A stretch of 64,000 nt of DNA, taken from the NCBI RefSeq assembly GCF_001984575.1, contig NZ_LZNS01000001.1:685938-749937 (forward strand), in the 5' to 3' direction. How positions within the stretch are numbered: the first letter of the stretch is position 1; each line of letters starts with the position of its first letter. A program made the position numbers and the translations under genes. This stretch comes from Streptomyces sp. MP131-18. GTDB taxonomy: Bacteria > Actinomycetota > Actinomycetes > Streptomycetales > Streptomycetaceae. Positions 62,339-64,000 of this stretch are shown here, one piece after another. The notes beneath the pieces were generated by a model. That model was not told the DNA's origin. It did no database searches and worked only from the letters and a program-made list of their open reading frames with translations.

Positions 62339-63360
62339 AGGACGGCCTCCGTCGTCTCCGTCAGCACGGGCAGATAGGCCAGGACGTCCTTGGCACGGGA
62401 CGCCAGGTCGGCGGCCGAGGTGATGCCGAGGTCGGCGAGGAAGTCCGCGAAGGGCCCCGCGTGATCGCGGCGCAGCGCCTCGGGCGCGTCGGCGTCGAGG
62501 ATGGTGTGGCAGCGGGCGAACGTCGCCGCTATCCAGAAGGCGACCTCGCGGTGCAGACCGGCGCGGATCAGGCCGAGGATGGCGTCGATCGAGATGGGCC
62601 GCGCCGCCGGGGTGATGTCGGAGCTGAAGAAGAACGGGGTGCGGGCCACGGCCGCGGTGGCGTCGAAGGTGCGGGCCAGTGCATGCAGGTGGTGCTCGGC
62701 GCGCCCGGCGGTGAGGGCGGCGCTGCCGAGGAGGGCGAGCAGCTCCTCGTGGCGGTCCAGGAGGCCGTGTTCGGCGAGCAGTTCGCGGACCGCCGCATAC
62801 CGCAGCCGCACGGTGGGGTTGCGCAGCCCCGCGACGAGCAGCACCTGCGTGGTGACGCCGGTGGGGAACAGCCAGGCCGTGACGGCCTGCGGCCAGGGGG
62901 CCGTGGTGTCGAGGCCGCCGAGTCCGTTCTCCACGAGCCGCAGCGCGGACGCGCAGCGGCGGCGCACCCAGTGGGGCTCGGCGAAGCGGCGGGCGACCTC
63001 CTCGTGCAGGGCGCGCAGGCGGCCCGTGGGGTCGGCGATGAGTGTGTCGGTGCGCAGGGAGGGCGCGAGGTGGTGCTGGGACAGCACGTCCTCGGCCGAG
63101 GCCAGCAGTTCCGCGGGCAGCAGGGTGACTTCGAGGAGCGCGCCGCGGTACAGGAACTTACCGGGTTTGGGCCCCGGGTCCTGATCGTCGACGACGAGCA
63201 CGATGTCGACGTCGGAGCCCGGCGGAACGGGGTCGTCCGGCGCCAGGGCGATCGTCGATCCGCTGAAGTAGGCGCCGTGGAAACCCGGCAGCCCGCGGCC
63301 GTGACGCGCCACCCAGTCCGCCGCCGCCGCGCGTGCCTCGTTCGCATCCATGCCCGCCAT
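62311..63360 (-). CDS. Nucleotidyltransferase-like protein
   Basis: 349 residues. The polymerase-beta motif GS-(x)10-SDVDIVLV at residues about 34-54, with two Asp, marks the nucleotidyltransferase core, and the rest is helical (PWPQAVTAWLFPTGV, PTVRLRYAAVRELL). A kanamycin-type or MNT-type transferase is possible. Start at the ATG at 63360, or at 63351 (MDANE). It is convergent with transketolase and follows, in the same direction, the TPR protein gene. No HEPN partner is seen. Function unknown. Confidence 0.7.
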   Translation of the reverse strand: MAGMDANEARAAAADWVARHGRGLPGFHGAYFSGSTIALAPDDPVPPGSDVDIVLVVDDQDPGPKPGKFLYRGALLEVTLLPAELLASAEDVLSQHHLAPSLRTDTLIADPTGRLRALHEEVARRFAEPHWVRRRCASALRLVENGLGGLDTTAPWPQAVTAWLFPTGVTTQVLLVAGLRNPTVRLRYAAVRELLAEHGLLDRHEELLALLGSAALTAGRAEHHLHALARTFDATAAVARTPFFFSSDITPAARPISIDAILGLIRAGLHREVAFWIAATFARCHTILDADAPEALRRDHAGPFADFLADLGITSAADLASRAKDVLAYLPVLTETTEAVLHATVGSSS

Positions 63361-63386
63361 TCTGGCTTGTGCACGGAGCGGGCGGG

Positions 63387-63419
63387 CCTCAGGGGGTCTC
63401 CCCGACCTCAGGGGGTCTC
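63387..63419. repeat. Two 14-base direct repeats
   Basis: CCTCAGGGGGTCTC at 63387-63400 and 63406-63419, separated by five bases. The second copy contains the stop codon of the TPR gene. Confidence 0.6.
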
Positions 63420-63776
63420 TTCGAAGCGGGCGGCGGCCACGTAGTCGGGGCGCGGGTCGAGCGCCGCGGCGAGCCGGAAGTGCCGCAGCGCCTCGGCGTC
63501 ACGGCCGGCGCGCTCCAGGGTCCTGCCCAGCGCGAAGTGCGCGAAGGAGTTGTCCGGCTCGCGCTCCAGCACGAGCTGGAACTCCAGCTCGGCCAGGCGG
63601 AGCTGGGCGCCCAGGAAGAAGGCGCGGGCGCGCAGCAGGCGGGCCGCGGTGTTCTCCGGGTGCACGGTGATCAGCGGGTCGAGCAGCTTCAGGGCCCCGC
63701 GCGGGTCGCGGGCTTCGAGGAGCGCTTCCGCCGCGCGGTAGGCGATGACGTGGGTCTCGGGAGTGGCGTCGGGCAC
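63408..63776 (-). CDS. Small TPR-repeat protein
   Basis: 122 residues. Repeated helix pairs (AAEALLEARDPRGALKLLDP, NTAARLLRARAFFLGAQ, NSFAHFALGRTLERAGRDAEAL) match tetratricopeptide repeats, about three copies. The GTG at 63776 has AGGAGGG upstream. It probably mediates protein-protein contact. The next gene downstream on the same strand is the nucleotidyltransferase-like protein, 47 bases away. Confidence 0.8.
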   Translation of the reverse strand: MPDATPETHVIAYRAAEALLEARDPRGALKLLDPLITVHPENTAARLLRARAFFLGAQLRLAELEFQLVLEREPDNSFAHFALGRTLERAGRDAEALRHFRLAAALDPRPDYVAAARFEETP

Positions 63777-63906
63777 GGGCCCTCCTGGGTCGGCGGTCGG
63801 CGGTCGGCAGGTGTGCCGAGGTGGGCCCAACGCTGCGCGGGGGGCCGCTATTCCCTCCTGGGATTCCCCGCTCCTCCCGCCGCTACCCCGCGCGGCCTGA
63901 TAAGAC

Positions 63907-64000
63907 ATGCCCATGCCTGACAGCCCCGGCCGGCCCCGACCGTACCTGGTGCTGGCGATCTGCTGCATGAGCCTGCTGATCGTCAGCCTGGACGTGACCG
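63907..64000 (+). CDS. DHA2-type MFS exporter, N-terminal fragment (continues beyond window)
   Basis: Begins MPMPDSPGRPRPYLVLA and runs off the window with the first membrane helix CCMSLLIVSLDVT, which matches the start of the first helix of DHA2 exporters (LDVTIVNVALP in full-length members). The ATG at 63913 is an equally possible start. It is divergent from the TPR gene. Confidence 0.6.
   Translation, partial: MPMPDSPGRPRPYLVLAICCMSLLIVSLDVT

Overview
The window is a 64 kb piece of a very G+C-rich actinobacterial chromosome, most likely Streptomyces or a close relative. The signs are near-universal G/C at third codon positions, GTG and TTG starts, many 4-base start/stop overlaps (ATGA, GTGA), and families typical of streptomycetes: XRE-DUF5753 with a DUF574-type SAM methyltransferase, a large ATP-binding LuxR (LAL) regulator, an F420-type luciferase-like enzyme, a Rieske-DUF2231 fusion and DUF4032. 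I found only one in-frame TTA (bldA-type) codon among the genes called, at the start of the LAL regulator. I see no rRNA, tRNA, CRISPR array, insertion sequence or prophage.

Layout. 1-2425: a partial MFS exporter divergent from a MarR regulator, then an XRE regulator coupled to a SAM methyltransferase. 2426-12842: a structured intergenic region, then an eight-gene alpha-mannoside unit (lipoprotein, two permeases, GH38 alpha-mannosidase, mannose-6-phosphate-isomerase-like cupin, ROK kinase, LacI regulator), ending at a strong bidirectional terminator. 12923-17402: secreted PQQ-type sugar dehydrogenase, secreted chorismate mutase, TetR plus DHA2 exporter. 17583-23882: Gfo/Idh/MocA dehydrogenase and a rhamnose/AI-2-type ABC importer with a textbook promoter and LacI-type operator. 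23870-29945: P-loop kinase, GMC oxidoreductase fusion, GH26 beta-mannanase behind a perfect CebR-type box, alpha/beta hydrolase. 30082-43414: mixed housekeeping and accessory genes (Rieske protein, serine hydrolase, acetyltransferase, aldo/keto reductases, drug ABC exporter, Fpg-like glycosylase, DUF4032, a three-gene small envelope module, a beta-helix protein, 6-phosphogluconate dehydrogenase). 43466-51850: a minus-strand operon of LacI regulator, oligopeptide-type ABC importer and GH1 beta-glucosidase. 52542-57400: F420-type enzyme, LAL regulator and a decayed fragment of a second LAL gene in an A+T-richer patch. 57571-64000: stand-alone LigD-type polymerase, PfpI protein, Vms1/baeRF-like protein, transketolase, nucleotidyltransferase-like protein, TPR protein and the start of another DHA2 exporter.

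How it fits together. Much of the window concerns plant and fungal polysaccharide use. The GH26 enzyme would cut beta-mannan outside the cell, the two sugar importers with GH38 and GH1 enzymes would take up and hydrolyse alpha-mannosides and beta-glucosides or beta-mannosides inside, and the isomerase-like and ROK proteins would pass mannose to glycolysis. LacI-type operators sit at or just downstream of the predicted start points of four of these units, so substrate-relieved repression is the common logic. These substrate assignments are inferences from family and context.
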